This document shows, in pieces, positions 1 to 12,800 of a stretch of 64,000 nt of DNA. The notes under the pieces are model-generated. The model saw only the letters and a program-made list of their open reading frames with translations, had not been told where the DNA came from and did no database searches. Position numbers and translations under genes: made by a program. The DNA is from Ypsolopha sequella. Lineage: Eukaryota; Arthropoda; Insecta; Lepidoptera; Ypsolophidae. Numbering within the stretch: position 1 is the first letter of the stretch; every line of letters starts with the position of its first letter. Location of the stretch: NCBI GenBank assembly GCA_934047225.1, contig OW204004.1, positions 7,506,401-7,570,400 of the forward strand, given 5' to 3'.

Positions 1-2999
1 AAAGGGTCAAAAATTTGAGCAATAACGGAAAGTAAATCACGCTTCGTATTACTGTTTGGAATCGACGGACTAATTGGAAAGCAGAGTTCATCAGAATCTG
101 CATGCCAGCCAAGTCCTAACAACTTGTCAGGCTCATTAGATCCAATGTTTAAATTATGAGTCACTTGAGTAACATCAGGTACTAACTCAGGTTCGTTCGA
201 CTTCCATTTTCGAAGTGGCATACAAGCTGATGTGAGTGCTTCCGTTACTTCTTTACGTATAACCTTGACCTCATTTAAATCATCACCACCTGTTAGTAAA
301 TCATCGACGTAAAAGTCGTGAGTGATGATTTCAGCAATTTTTTCATTCTTGCAGTCAAGACCTACCTGTTTAAGACAGCGCGTCGCAAGAAATGGAGCAC
401 TAGCCGTACCGTATGTTACGGTGTTCAATTGGTAAGTCTTGATAGGTTGAGAAAGATCATAATTGTCTCGCCAGAGAACCTGTTGCAAATATCTATCATT
501 AGGATGAACAGTTATCTGTCTATAAAATTTATTGATGTCAGCGCATAAAATGTATTTGTGTTGCCGAAAGCGGAGTAGTATAGACAATAGGTCGTCTTGT
601 ACCGTAGGTCCGACCATTTGAAGGTCATTATAAGATACGCCAGAGGTCGTAGGACTATTTCCATTGTACACGACACGAAGTTTAGTAGTAGTACTACTTT
701 CACGTAAGACTCCGTGGTGTGGAATGAAATACGCATTTTTATTTGTGAGATGACATTCAGACATATGACCTAGCGATTGATACTCTGCCATGAAGTCGTA
801 ATACATTTGACTTAACTCGGGTTTGGTTTTTAATCTGCGCTCTAAAGAATAAAGACACTGTTTAGCCTTTTGATAGGAATCTCCTAAAATATTAGGATTA
901 TGTTTGAGTGGTATGCGAACACAAAAACGGCCGTCTTCGAGACGCGTTGTATTTTCTTTAAAATGTTCTTCACACCGCTTTTCATCAGGAAAATAATGAG
1001 GTGAGTTTGAGTTTACTTCCTCTAGCTGCCAAAAACGCATTAAATCGCTTTGAATGTCATTCGTATGACCGTCAGCAGAGGATGCAATCTTTGTAAAGTT
1101 ACATCTCAAATCACTCGACAGCAATGTAAAATTATTGCTAGAAATAGGGCCTGAAATTATCCACCCTAGCTTGGTGTCACAAAGAACAGGATTATTGTTA
1201 CCTAGCTTGATTTGTTGTGACCCTAACAAATCCCAAAAGAGATCAGCGCCTATTAAAATATCGACTTCAGTAGGTTTGTAAAATGTCGGGTCTGCCAAAC
1301 AAATGTTGGAAGGTATTTTAAGGCTAGAAATATCGATTTCACGACCTGGAACATTACTGGTAATTGATGGCAAAACAAAGCAATGAATGTCAGTAGAAAA
1401 GCTGTCAGTTAATGATTTCATGCTTATACGACAAGTTTTGCCTACGTGCGAAGTGACGTTATTTATGCCCAGTATCGACCTATCTACTTGACTTGTCGGC
1501 AAGTTCAATTGACGAACAAGTCTTTCAGTCGCGAGACTAGAGGTACTACCGCAGTCAAGGACGGCGCGTACGATATGTTCGCGATGATCATTGTCGAACA
1601 ACTTTATTAGTGCGGTTGACAATAATACGTCGTTCTGCCTTTGAGTTGCGGATGCAACATTGGCTGACAATGCTACACTGTTTGAAGTAGCGGCAACAGG
1701 AGACGACGACGGCGACGGTGAAGCTGCAGTCTCGGGTAAACTATTTTCATTACGTGTGTTTACACCCCTACTTAGTTCACTTACATGAATAAGAGTATTA
1801 TGACGTCGCTTACAAACCTTACATCCTGGCTTTTTGCAAGTGTTAGAATAATGGCCCTTCCTAAAGCAGTTATAACAAATCTTATAACTTGACAGTAAGT
1901 TTAGTCGAGCATCATTGCTTAAAGCGAGAAATTGTGGACAACTTGATAGTGAATGGTCACCCTTACACTTGAAACAAGCCCTTTGTGTTGATTCTAAATT
2001 AGAGCTATTCGAATTTTGTACGGAGACCATAGTTTTTAACTTGGCGCTTGATTTGTTATTCACGGTAGGTTGGATATTACGTGACATCTCTAATGTTTCG
2101 ATTAAGTCTGCCCGATTACGCATGAACTTAATAAATGTGTCGAACGTAATTGAAGTATCGTTGTCTACGCGACCTTTGTACTCTTCCCACTCACGGTAAG
2201 TTTTTTGATCCAATTTATGAGTCACAATATAAATCAGGAGGGTATCCCACTGTTTGACAGGTTCGCCTAACGACTCTAAAGCCCGTAAATTTTTATTTAA
2301 CTGATCAATTAAGCTTTTCAAAGTCACAGATGATTCTTTTGTTATAATATCAATATTAAATAAGGCTGAAACATGATTTTGTATTAACAGACGTTTATTG
2401 TTAAACCTCTCACACAAAAGCCTCCATGCCACTGCATAATTACTAGCTGAAAAATCAATCGATTGTATTACCACGGCAGCTGATCCCTCCAGGGATGCGC
2501 GTAAGTAATGAAACTTATTGATCTCATCCATGTCGTCACTTGTGTGAATTAGGCTAGTAAATGTGTCATGGAATTCTAACCAATTATCGTAAGAACCACT
2601 GAATTTTGGCAACTGAATGGTAGGGAGCTTAACGAGCTTGTGATTACTAACACGAGTGCCCTTTTCACTGCTAGCACACTCCTCACTACTCTTATTGAAC
2701 ACACTTAATACATTCTGAGCAGTAGCCAGTGTTTTATAATATTGCGACTCGAAATCGGCACGCTCGTTTAATTGTAAATCTACGGTTTCCACTAAACATT
2801 CCAACCTTAATTGTACCTCATCATATTGATCATACAACGACTCAAGTTTATTCATACGTAATTGCAATTCTTTGGCGTCCAAAATAGTCAAAGACTTGAT
2901 ATTCTCACATAAGGATTGAGTGTAGTTAGCGAATGCAGTTAAGCGTCCCTTGAAGCTTCCTCGTTTTTTAATTAACTCCCCTTTCTCTTTTTCGGTCAT
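1..2999 (-). CDS. BEL/Pao retrotransposon gag-protease-RT polyprotein (3' end outside window)
   Basis: I read every codon from the ATG at 2997-2999 down to base 3 and found no in-frame stop, so the frame is open for 999 codons and continues beyond the window. An in-frame TAG at 3018-3020 supports this start. Order of domains: a coiled N-terminal gag region, a DUF1759-type gag core (LPKFSGSYDNWLEF near residue 130), CCHC zinc knuckles (CYNCFRKGHYSNTC near 375), a retropepsin-like site (LDCGSTSSLATE, Asp near 482) and a reverse transcriptase with YVDD at about 897-900, ending in KRDLLSVIAQIFDP. That order and the last motif are typical of BEL/Pao. Gag and pol share one frame. The protease has DCGS where DSGS or DTG is more usual, but the Asp is kept. 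RNase H and integrase must lie further left. The element could still be coding-competent; only its other half would tell. Confidence 0.93.
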   Translation of the reverse strand, partial: MTEKEKGELIKKRGSFKGRLTAFANYTQSLCENIKSLTILDAKELQLRMNKLESLYDQYDEVQLRLECLVETVDLQLNERADFESQYYKTLATAQNVLSVFNKSSEECASSEKGTRVSNHKLVKLPTIQLPKFSGSYDNWLEFHDTFTSLIHTSDDMDEINKFHYLRASLEGSAAVVIQSIDFSASNYAVAWRLLCERFNNKRLLIQNHVSALFNIDIITKESSVTLKSLIDQLNKNLRALESLGEPVKQWDTLLIYIVTHKLDQKTYREWEEYKGRVDNDTSITFDTFIKFMRNRADLIETLEMSRNIQPTVNNKSSAKLKTMVSVQNSNSSNLESTQRACFKCKGDHSLSSCPQFLALSNDARLNLLSSYKICYNCFRKGHYSNTCKKPGCKVCKRRHNTLIHVSELSRGVNTRNENSLPETAASPSPSSSPVAATSNSVALSANVASATQRQNDVLLSTALIKLFDNDHREHIVRAVLDCGSTSSLATERLVRQLNLPTSQVDRSILGINNVTSHVGKTCRISMKSLTDSFSTDIHCFVLPSITSNVPGREIDISSLKIPSNICLADPTFYKPTEVDILIGADLFWDLLGSQQIKLGNNNPVLCDTKLGWIISGPISSNNFTLLSSDLRCNFTKIASSADGHTNDIQSDLMRFWQLEEVNSNSPHYFPDEKRCEEHFKENTTRLEDGRFCVRIPLKHNPNILGDSYQKAKQCLYSLERRLKTKPELSQMYYDFMAEYQSLGHMSECHLTNKNAYFIPHHGVLRESSTTTKLRVVYNGNSPTTSGVSYNDLQMVGPTVQDDLLSILLRFRQHKYILCADINKFYRQITVHPNDRYLQQVLWRDNYDLSQPIKTYQLNTVTYGTASAPFLATRCLKQVGLDCKNEKIAEIITHDFYVDDLLTGGDDLNEVKVIRKEVTEALTSACMPLRKWKSNEPELVPDVTQVTHNLNIGSNEPDKLLGLGWHADSDELCFPISPSIPNSNTKRDLLSVIAQIFDP

Positions 3000-3830
3000 T
3001 CTGGGAGATGAGTGCTGCTATCAACCTGGAATTTATACAACACAAACCGTAAAACAACTAAAATAAATACCTACACAACTTATCAATAGGGAGTTGTTTG
3101 TGAACAATTTAAAAACAAATAAACAATGCTTAATATTTAAACCAAAGACGAACAAGTTTCAATAATTATTAAGTTCTTAGCTTTTGAATGAAAATGTATA
3201 ATTAGTAAGTGCTTATTGCACGTACTAAATCCTCAAGTTTACGTTTATTCTTTCACTATTAAATAATATGAATGCATAAAAAACAATCGGTGCGATAACA
3301 CGGCAAAATACTGTACGATACCAGTAAACAACAAAGCTTTTGTCTCGCAAAACCTAACACAAATTATGACTTTATAATTTTATACGTAAATAGTTATGCA
3401 CAAGTTCGTAACGTGAAAAAACATTCGATATACAACAGTTACACATTAATAAGTAAAATAATGTAGCTTTAATGCTAACTATACTGTAATAAGTACGGTT
3501 TTTTACTTAATAACTGCAGAATACAAAAATAAGTGTTTTTGTCACAATGCAATAGGTACCTACCTACGTAAACAGCAGTAAATAATAAATAGGTATTTCA
3601 GTAAATACTAACCTTATAAGTGCAGTAAAACCTTGATTTATACTAAATACTACCTTTTTGAGTGCTGGGTTATGATAAATTATAAAAATCTAGCTTTAAC
3701 ACCACTTTGCTTGATAATTTGATTACGTCACTATGCCGGTTGATGATTTCTTCCACAATTAACTTGATAAATCCACTTTATAACGATGATTTCCACAGGA
3801 TAACAAGTAATCCTTGTTATTTCCACATCC
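3000..3830 (-). other. Untranslated leader of the left BEL/Pao element
   Basis: About 830 bases between the putative primer-binding site and the gag ATG. It is AT-rich and holds no ORF of note. Such a long leader might contain packaging signals or a splice site, but nothing specific can be read from it. Confidence 0.45.
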
Positions 3831-3848
3831 GGCTTCGATCCAGGACCA
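3831..3848 (-). promoter_or_regulatory. Putative primer-binding site of left BEL/Pao element
   Basis: On the minus strand this reads TGGTCCTGGATCGAAGCC, directly after a CA dinucleotide that can be the LTR end. It begins with TGG, as primer sites for tRNA ...CCA ends do, and contains a T-loop-like GATCGAA. It is shorter than a full tRNA 3' arm, so the primer is uncertain. Confidence 0.45.
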
Positions 3849-4032
3849 TGTTCGGGATTGAGTTGTGGGTTTTTATAATAATAAACTTGAAATAAAATTC
3901 TGGAGAATATTTGCACGACTGTATTGATTTGTAGGTAAGTAATAAGAGAATGACACACAGTTGTTACAATCAAAACAGCGAGCGTTCAGAACGGAGATAT
4001 GTTGCTTGCGGAATTCATCAGGCGCTTAAACA
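3849..4032 (-). repeat. Putative 5' LTR of left BEL/Pao element (184 bp)
   Basis: The segment begins TGTTTAAGCG and ends CCGAACA on the minus strand, giving matching TGTT/AACA termini, and it abuts the primer-binding site. The partner LTR is outside the window, so the boundaries are inferred. The length is short for this superfamily. Confidence 0.45.
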
Positions 4033-5073
4033 GTTATAAATACTAAGTTACTGACTACTTTTGTCCTAATAATAGGTCTTTACCTCTGAAATTGCCGAAA
4101 TTTTCTTACAGATTCATGAGTTCATAATTCCTGTAATTCAATAGCTATTTCAGTTATTTGTTTTTTGTTTGTAAGTTTGTTTTTATTTTCAGTTTATTTA
4201 TAAAAATTAAATTTTCATAAATAGTTCGTCTTAGATGCCATCCTTTTCCATGATAAGACTCGTATTTTTTTACAGCTGACACTTTTCGAAAATAAAATAA
4301 ATGTTATTGTTAGCTTAATGTTGTCTCATTCACACACAAAAAAAAAAATTTAATTTGGATTAGTCATTCCTACAAAATATGCAAAAAATGTTAGTAGTGA
4401 AAATAGAGTTTCTTTCAAATTCTCTATAGAAAACGGCAATTTCATATGTAAAGATATCCAAAAGCTACCAAATAAAATACAGAAAATTGCAAAAACTTAT
4501 TACATTAAAAATGTTGACGTTATGCTATTCCACCAGTTTAAAATACATTTAGCGTAAATCTCCGAATAAAAATTTCAAGTAGACCTTATAAAAATTTATA
4601 ATATCATACAAAAATATATAACGTTACCACGCAAACCAGATTTAAGGACAAACTAGTTTGACCTAGGCCAAAGTTATTCTGGGTTGCCATAAAAAAAACC
4701 CACGAAGGTAATGTCCGTAAAGTGTAGGTCATACACATTAAACCTACAGTTTTCGTCATCGTTTTGGTAAACTTCCGAGGGTCCATTGTTATGGCGATGG
4801 TATTCATAGAAATCTGTCCTATTCCAATGCTTTCATTTTACACATGTCTATCCTGCTCAGTGGAAGCGCGCAAAAAACTCGCGATATCGAGGTGTTTTTA
4901 TTTATTATTTTGGAATTACAGGAATGGGTTTTTAATATGACGGCCGTTTTGTATTACATTTTTCGACGTTTATTTTTTTATAAATGTTTTATTGTGTAAA
5001 ACTTTACATAACTCAAATTGTAATTGATTAAATTAAATAAAATTATATTGCCTTTATTAGCTTATTTCTTATA

Positions 5074-5213
5074 TTTTTGATATATAATTTATACAAGTAA
5101 ATATATATATAAATGAAGCACAATTATTACAAAATATCTTGGACTTAATCGTGATATTTTATAATAATTGTGCTTCATTTATATATATTTACCTATATAA
5201 TTATATATCAAAA
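5074..5213. repeat. 140-bp AT-rich foldback
   Basis: Two arms of about 60 bp, both carrying the core AATGAAGCACAATTATTA or its complement, flank a short centre. It looks like a MITE or a decayed palindrome. Confidence 0.7.
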
Positions 5214-5457
5214 ATAAAGTAAATTTATTAAATTAATAATATATATTATTTAGGCCTATCGGGTTTTCATTCTTGGCGGAACCCTTTCTATAAAAGATGT
5301 TACAATAAACAATAGATGTTGAAAACACCTCATCTGTACTTCGTCATAATATTTTTCAACAAGAATACAAATAATGGAGACAATGTTTCTTAAGAATTAA
5401 TAAAGAACAAAAAATCCCGACTTTAGTAATGCTACATGTCAAAATGCTTAGCTTATT

Positions 5458-5575
5458 TACACTGATACAATTTCGGCATTATCAAGGCGAGTTTCGTTCT
5501 TAGGACGTCGACGCGGCGTTCACCGTCGTTGTCAAACGGGCACTGGCAGCCGATGCCGAAATTGTATCGGTGAAA
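5458..5575. repeat. Short MITE-like inverted repeat
   Basis: GATACAATTTCGGCAT near the left end is complemented by ATGCCGAAATTGTATC near the right end. The GC-rich middle (GGACGTCGACGCGGCG) differs from the AT-rich flanks, which fits an inserted element. Confidence 0.6.
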
Positions 5576-6311
5576 CGGTTGGCATATAGTCAACAACAAT
5601 CACACGTGAGTGTTCAAGCCGTATGTAATAATAATTTAGTATGTCAGCTCACGCGAGTTTTAATAATATAATAATGACTTTATTTACGAAATTTTAACTA
5701 TCAGCTAATAAATTTCGGATTCACAAGTGTGAAATTTAACTAAAAGCATTATAGCGATATAAATATTTAATGAGTGTGAAAATTAAAGCGAACATAATAT
5801 CCAAACAATTGGAATAAAATTACCGACATATTGTGATTCAAAAATGTAGATTTCATAAGGTTATATTTTTTATTTAAATTAATAATTAGGTATAATATAT
5901 TTTCAATATTATTTAATTTAAATACAAACTAGTGGAGATTGATTAGAAACAAATTTCAAGTAATTAAATATTATGAAAAATAATTAAATAAAATTGTGGT
6001 CTTTTTCATTCATAGTCTTTTTAAACACATATAACAAAAACTTATCACTATGATCATTAGAGCATATAGTTTAATTTTCTAGGCACGGCAGCGTCCTGCA
6101 TACATCCTGCATAAACATAGGTTGTTTAAAAATGATATATTTTCCAGTTAGATTTTTAAACTGAAATCAAAAAGTTTTTATGGGTTTTATACTCAAATAG
6201 GAACCTTGTAAGTCGTGTGTCATCAACATTTCACTTCAAGTCAGATTAATTCAACACCTAGTTCGGAGGATAGCCCCAGTTATTTTTTAATAAAGCGTGT
6301 TTCAGGTGGGT

Positions 6312-6410
6312 TTCAGCTTCGTAGAGCATCATCTCTGTCACCGGACTGTTAGTGCTTCGTGCGACAGAGATGACGCTACGATACGATGTGCATTAATTAC
6401 TACCGGGACC
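6312..6410 (+). repeat. MITE family J, copy 1 (partial)
   Basis: Shares the stretch CAGCTTCGTAGAGC through GATGTGCATTA and CCGGGACC with an inverted second copy at 38430-38554. Internal pairing is AGCATCATCTCTGTC with GACAGAGATGACGCT. It lies about 275 bp before the start codon of the Fringe-like gene, so it may sit in its promoter region. Confidence 0.7.
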
Positions 6411-6685
6411 AGTACGTACTTTGAGCGTATCAAATACTACTACATTTACTTTGTTACAAATCTACTGTAAGAAAAGATTCATAATTGTCATTCACAATGT
6501 CATGTTATTCCCCTTTATTTCTGAAGGGGGGATTAAAAATCTGAAATATTCTATAGTTATTTATCCAATACAATAAAATGTACAGACATGTGAAAGCATT
6601 AACCTGCCTTTGGCTTTGCCGTTGTCGGGTAACAAAAGTTTGTGTTCTATCATATGAACGGCTATGCTTCTAACCAATTAGCAAA

Positions 6686-6859
6686 ATGGAGCACGTAATG
6701 ATTGTAGTTTTTATAATTTTTTCTCTAACCCTACATACTTTCCAATATAAAAAATTAAATATAAGCAATATTTTCATTGGTGTAAAGACAACACAGAAAA
6801 ATGAAAAGTCCAGATTGCCAATAATAATGAACACTTGGTTTGCTTTCGCTAAAGACCAG
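6686..6859 (+). CDS. Fringe-like gene, exon 1
   Basis: Encodes 58 residues: signal anchor, short stem and the first strand motif IFIGVKTT through TWFAFAKDQ. The start context is CAAAATGG with an in-frame TAA at 6671-6673. The donor is CAG|GTAAAT, phase 0. The open frame runs on into the intron to 6991, but that part belongs to the tandem array. Confidence 0.85.
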
Positions 6860-9800
6860 GTAAATCTTTTCTTTTTTCGACATTTTTTATTTATGAAACA
6901 TTATTTTGAGCATATTCCTCTTCATTTTGACTCACGATTACTTAAATATTATCAGCGTTTTCTTTTTTCGTCAATTTTTAATAATTTTTAAAGAAATCTT
7001 GGGAGAAGGAAAGAGAAAACACCACAATCGTCAAAGTAAAAAAAAAACATTATTTTGAGCATATTTCTCTTTCTTTTGACTCATGATTACTTAAATTTTA
7101 GCGCTTTTATTTTTCTGCAATTTTTATACATTTTTAAAGACATCTAGGGAGAAGGAAAGAGAAAACAACACAATCGTCAAAGTAAAAAAAAAAACAAATC
7201 ATTATTTTGAGCATATTTCTCTTTCTTTTGACTCATGATTACTTAAATTTTAGCGCTTTCTTTTTTCTACAATTTTAAATCATTTTTAAAGACATCTAGG
7301 GAGAAGGAAAGAGAAAACAACAAAATCGTCAAAGTAAAAAAAAAAACAAAATCATTATTTTGAGCATGTTTCTCTTTCTTTTGACTCATGATTAGTAAAA
7401 TTTTAGCGCTTTCTTTTTTCTACAATTTTAAATCATTTTTAAAGACTTCTAGGGAGAAGGAAAGAGAAAACAACACAATCGTTAAAGTTGAAAAAAAAAC
7501 AAAAATATTATTTTGAGCATATTTCTCTTTCTTCTGACTCATGATTACTTAAATATCAACGTTTTCTTTTTTCGAAAATATTTATTAATTTTTAAAGACA
7601 TCTAGGAAGAAGGAAAGAGAAAACAACACAATCGTTAAAGTTGAAAATAAACAAAGACATTATTTTTAGCATATTTCTCTTTCTTTTGACACATGATTAC
7701 TTAAATATCACAGCCTTCGTTCCAAGTTATAATTTCGTCATCCCAACTTTTTGTCCACAATTATGTAGAAGAAACAAAAATATTTAAAAAAGCACATCTT
7801 CACATCACATAGAGACGGCGTGATTCGTCTCAAATCAAAATGGAAAAGCATGAATTTGAAAACTACTTTTGATGAGTTTTTTGTTACATATATTGCTCCA
7901 TTTGACGCAAATGACTCAGATCAAGATAACAGAGAAAAGACAAATTTTAACCTTGCAAAGATAAAAAGAACGCATCGGTTGAATAGATCCTATTGTTATT
8001 AAGCTTCATAATACAAAAAAACAATGGAAAAAGAACTATTTCAAAAATACTTAAATTTATCGCATGTGTTTTTCAGCAAGCTGAAAAACTCTTACAATAA
8101 GTGTTATCAACTTCTCCATTTCAAGAACCACAGAATCTAACGAACTGTTATAAAAACACCAGAGAAAGATTCCGAAAAAAAAATATATTACTAATTCACT
8201 TCTTAAAAATAAGCAGCTTGGGGACAATTTTCGGGTTTTACTTTGCTAAAAATGTTGAAGTCAGTACGTCTGAAATAAATAAAAACAAGAGTTCTTTGCA
8301 TCGTGTAAAGACTTACTATAGAAATAAGTTTGCTAAGGAAGTAAAAAATGTTTTTTAGTACATTATCAGGTTTATCAGATACGAACTCATTAGTTGTGCA
8401 TTTTGACGGAAAATCAGGAGGTGCCACAATCGTGGGTGTACAGTGTAATTCAATTCTGCTACTGTAACCGTTTTACTGGTTAGTAGTTAGCTGCTACAGT
8501 TTCCAGTTGGTTGGGTAGTTGAGTAACTTAGCTGCCACAAATATTGTCTATATAACTGTCTGCTGGAGCCTTTGAGTTGGGTGCGGATCCGATTTGGCTT
8601 TCTGGAGACTTCAAGAATACCTGATGTAGAAGGAGGTAGTGTTCCACCGAAATCCAACTAGTTGAAACGAGACACCGACACCACATATGGTATGACTCGA
8701 GTCCTCACACTGCCGCATATATCCCGCTTTTACTAATCAAGCAAAAATACTTTGGTATCGCAGTGCAGAAATCCACATAAAAACCGATTTCCCTTGTCTT
8801 TTCACTTCATTGCCTTCTAGTTAGCAAGGGGTTTATTAATCGTTTATAGAACTTAATACAAATTAGTTGTGTTAAAACAACCAACCAAGGTCTGTAAAAA
8901 TAATAACAGTGCGACAAGGCTCTTTTAGCGCCTGAATTGGTCGTGGTTAAAATCCCAACTAACGCTGCTATCCTTTCCTTTGTTTCACAGCTGCGCTCCC
9001 TTGTCACTGTATTCCACGCGGCAAAATATCCTTGTAGCACTTTAGGTTCCCAGATTATTTTTATAAACAGCAAAGATAAAGTTTTACCAGTGTTGCTGGA
9101 TTATTAAAAAAAATATTCAACAACAATTTGTTTTATGTACTGTTTGTGAAAAATTATAAAATGAACATCCTACTTTGCTACGTTTTACTAAATAATTTAT
9201 GTATGAATGGTTATTTTTGACCAAGGGAAGCGGATATTAAATAGCTAACTTAAATTACTGCAGTTAATAAACGAAGTTGCTTGTTTATAACTGATTAGCT
9301 TGTGACATTTTAACAAAGTACTGAAAAGGTTTGCCACAGTAAATTGTTTGTTTTTAAATAAACAGACCTTGCCAACCAAATAATAATTTAGTTAGTTAGT
9401 TGTTAATCAAGTTACTCAATTCAATTTAACTACTAAGACAAAAAGTACTTTATTACTAAAAGTGTTGGTTGTTATTTAACAATAATTAATGTTTTATTTA
9501 GTATTAGGTTTGAGGGCTTTTCTTTTATTTTATTTTAGGATTATTTTGTTTTAAATTAAGTAACTTTTTTGTTATTTAAATTTTAAAGAAAAATAAAACA
9601 ATTTGGTGTGTTTTAGCTATAGTCCCGTCATATTTTACATTAAAATCGCAAAGCGCGATGTAAAGCTGCATTTTTGGTATGTTATTTGGACACGTTAAGA
9701 AAGTGTGATCCTATGATTTGCAAGCAAAATACGTAATACGCAAAAAACTGCATATATTTCGGTAATTTTTCAGTTTTTGCTGATTAACTTACAACCCATG

Positions 9801-12800
9801 CGTTTTTTCACATTAGTTGTCATTATTATTCTTAAAGTACATTTAATTTATGACAATTTAAGCCTACTCGCAGCTCCATATTTTCCATATACTTATATAT
9901 ATTTTTAATGGCACTTCTACATTGGTTTTTTTCCAAAAATAATGAAAGTTTAAAGCTTTGCTTTTGTTTCAACCAAATATCGGCACAACCGCTCATATAA
10001 TAAGAAAAATTGTAAGTTGTAAGTTTAAGCACAGTTCTTTTACAAAAGTAAAAAAAAATTCAAGTAAATATATTTTTTAGATATGGGCCTAACCTAAACA
10101 TGAAATCGTGGCCATTAGGCGAAATAAAAGGCCAGAATTTGTTTTCTATTGACATTTATTATGTTACACAAAACAATTAAATAGTTACAAAAAAACTATA
10201 TTTTACATTTTTTTAGGGTCACAGTTGATCATCTTGTTAAGAAAACTCTTGTTGAGACAACATCTCCAAAGGTAAAGATTTGTCGCTGTATTACAACTTC
10301 AACTTTATAATCTAATTTAAATCTCTTTATACGCCGCTTGTTGTTTTCGTTTGACAGAAATTTCTTCTATAGGGATGTCTTCGGAGAGTGGTGTAAAAGC
10401 CGAGTAAAAGCTTGATTGACCACCGCCGTACAGATCAATCAAATAAATAGGCCTTCAATTAGAAGGCCAAAATGAACTAGTGCATGTCTCTGGTTTTTAC
10501 AAAAACATCGCGATAAAGGCCAGAATAATATTTAACATAATACTAGAAATATAAATATATTTATTTATGTAATATGGGTTCATTATAAACACTTATTACA
10601 GGTCAGTTATACATCAAAGTTGTTATCATTGCGGACTGGGCTCTTAACTTTTTATAAATCTGAACATAACATTGTTAAATAGACACGCATATTGAATGTC
10701 AATAAGTCCATTTACAAGTATAGTTTTATTATTTTTTCGTAGGATGAGCGGTTGCGCCGATATTTGGCTGAAAACAAAAGCAAAACACGAAAAATGTTTA
10801 TTTTGAGAATTAGCCAATTTTGTCGTGCTATTTAAAATATATGTATTCGTCACACGGACTTTTGGGTAGGCTTAATTTGTCACAAATTTAATGGTCTTCA
10901 AAAATGGTAGACACCTAATGTCAAAAAAGCATGGCTTGTGAGTTAAACGGCAAAAACTGAAAAAAGTCTGAAAATGTTGCTAGCAGAACTTTTTTTTGCT
11001 TGCAAAACATAGGATCACACTTTCTTAACGTGTCTAAATAACATACCAAAAATGCAGCTTTACATCGCGCTTTGTTTTTTTAGGGTTTTTATTTGTAAGA
11101 TATGAGTGGCCTACTATTAATTCAGTATTTTAGACAACAGCGAGAGTTTGAGAGATCACTCAGGTTTGTTGTTTAATAACAACCTTTCCTTTTTTAGTCG
11201 AGCTAAAATAGAGCTTGGTTAAGCATCCACTTTCTCAGTGTTAGAAGCCATGCCATGAGCGTGGTCTGAGGCAGTTCGGAGTATCAGTAATTTTTTCGTC
11301 ATCAACTTGCGTAGATTTTGCTGCAGTCTCTCGACTGGCTAATTAAGGCTGTTATAGCCACCAACGACCTTGAGTCAATCTGTGTCAGTACAAGTATTGA
11401 CTTAAAATATATTGAAATAACGTCCATATAAGCGCGCACTGCATTACATCACTGGGTCTCCGGATAGAGCAAGATAGGCGCTTAAAAATATTTAAAAAAC
11501 TATAGCTAAAATTCTTAAAAAATAATCAAAGGCACTCTTTTGCTGTTACAATATCGTCAATTTGACTAAGTTTCAATTTGTTTCTTTGCATACTTAATTA
11601 ATTAAATCGGACCTTAATTTTAACCTTAATTTAGACCTAAATTGAACCTTTTTTTGGTATTTAATTTGTTAAATAATAGATGAAATTTAAGATTCCAAGC
11701 AAAGCACATGATTCCACATATTTTGGAGTATATCATATATAATTTTTAATTCTTTTACTGAATTAACATCTGAGTAATTGTGGCTTTGTCGGTCACCAGC
11801 TGTAAGAACCATCTAAACGCTTCGCCTGATTTCACTATCCCGCTTTCTAAGCGAGCGTGATTTATGTCTAGGCCACTCCACATTCTCGGCGAGACTCTCG
11901 CGAGAAAGGGACAAAGCTATATGAGTAAAGGAGATAGACTATATTGCGTTTCGCCTTCCTCGTATCGCTTTGTCCCCTTCAGGCGAGAGTGTCGCCCAGA
12001 ATGTGCAGCGGCCTATATCGACGCTTTCCATCAAGGGCCGTTTGGCCAAGAGTAAACCAATTTTGTGTAAAAATATAATTTGTGTTGTGTTTTTCAGATA
12101 TGGTTCTTCACAGATGTCGGAGCAACAGAAGATTATTGGCATTTTCAAAAAATGACACGTAAGTTTCAAATTGTAAGGTAAGAAATCATAACAAAGGAAA
12201 ATAAGTAGTAACTTAACTAAATAATAACATTATAATATACCTACACCATTCACATACGACTAGCCTATACAATTCTAATTCTGTGTACAAAATGCAAATA
12301 CTGAAACATTATTTTCATGTAAGTATTTACCTTTCCTTTGGTATTCTAATTTAGTTCAATTATAATTGCCTGAAGATGTCCTTAAAAGGATGTAACTATA
12401 TGTAGTTGCAAATATAAGTGGAACAGTGTAACAACAATTTTCTTTCAGAATTGATATTATATAGCTGAGCTTTATTTACTGTCACCGATTTCGAGTAATG
12501 TTTGAAAACCACGAAAAGATGTTTGTCCCTCCGTAATATTAATATATGAAAAATATCACTTAAATAGGTTATCAGTTATTATAAAGATATAGTCAACAGC
12601 AGAATAGGAGCAGCTGCTGCAGCCTACGGCAAACTTCGTCCCAAGGTGTTCCGGTCACATGACCTAAAGCTCCATACAAAAGTCTCTGTGTACATGACGA
12701 TAGTTTTGCCTAACCTTCTCTATGCCTCCGAATCGTGGTGTCCATACCGGAAGCATATCCGTACATTGGATAGGTTCCACCTCAAATGCCTGCGTGACAT

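Larger units (their letters stand above)
4033..6685. other. Non-coding AT-rich stretch between BEL element and Fringe-like gene
   Basis: No ORF here resembles a known protein. It holds two hairpins and one MITE (listed separately) and must contain the promoter and any 5' noncoding exon of the downstream gene. I could not locate those with confidence. Confidence 0.5.

Noticed and set aside
4604..4807. 67-residue minus-strand ORF
   Set aside because: No recognisable domain or splice context.
6860..6991. Continuation of the exon 1 open frame into a 101-residue protein
   Set aside because: The part after residue 58 lies in the tandem array and a good donor ends the exon; the family match resumes only at 12098.
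6864..7715. CRISPR-like regular repeats
   Set aside because: Units are contiguous 152-bp tandem copies without spacers, in a eukaryotic intron.
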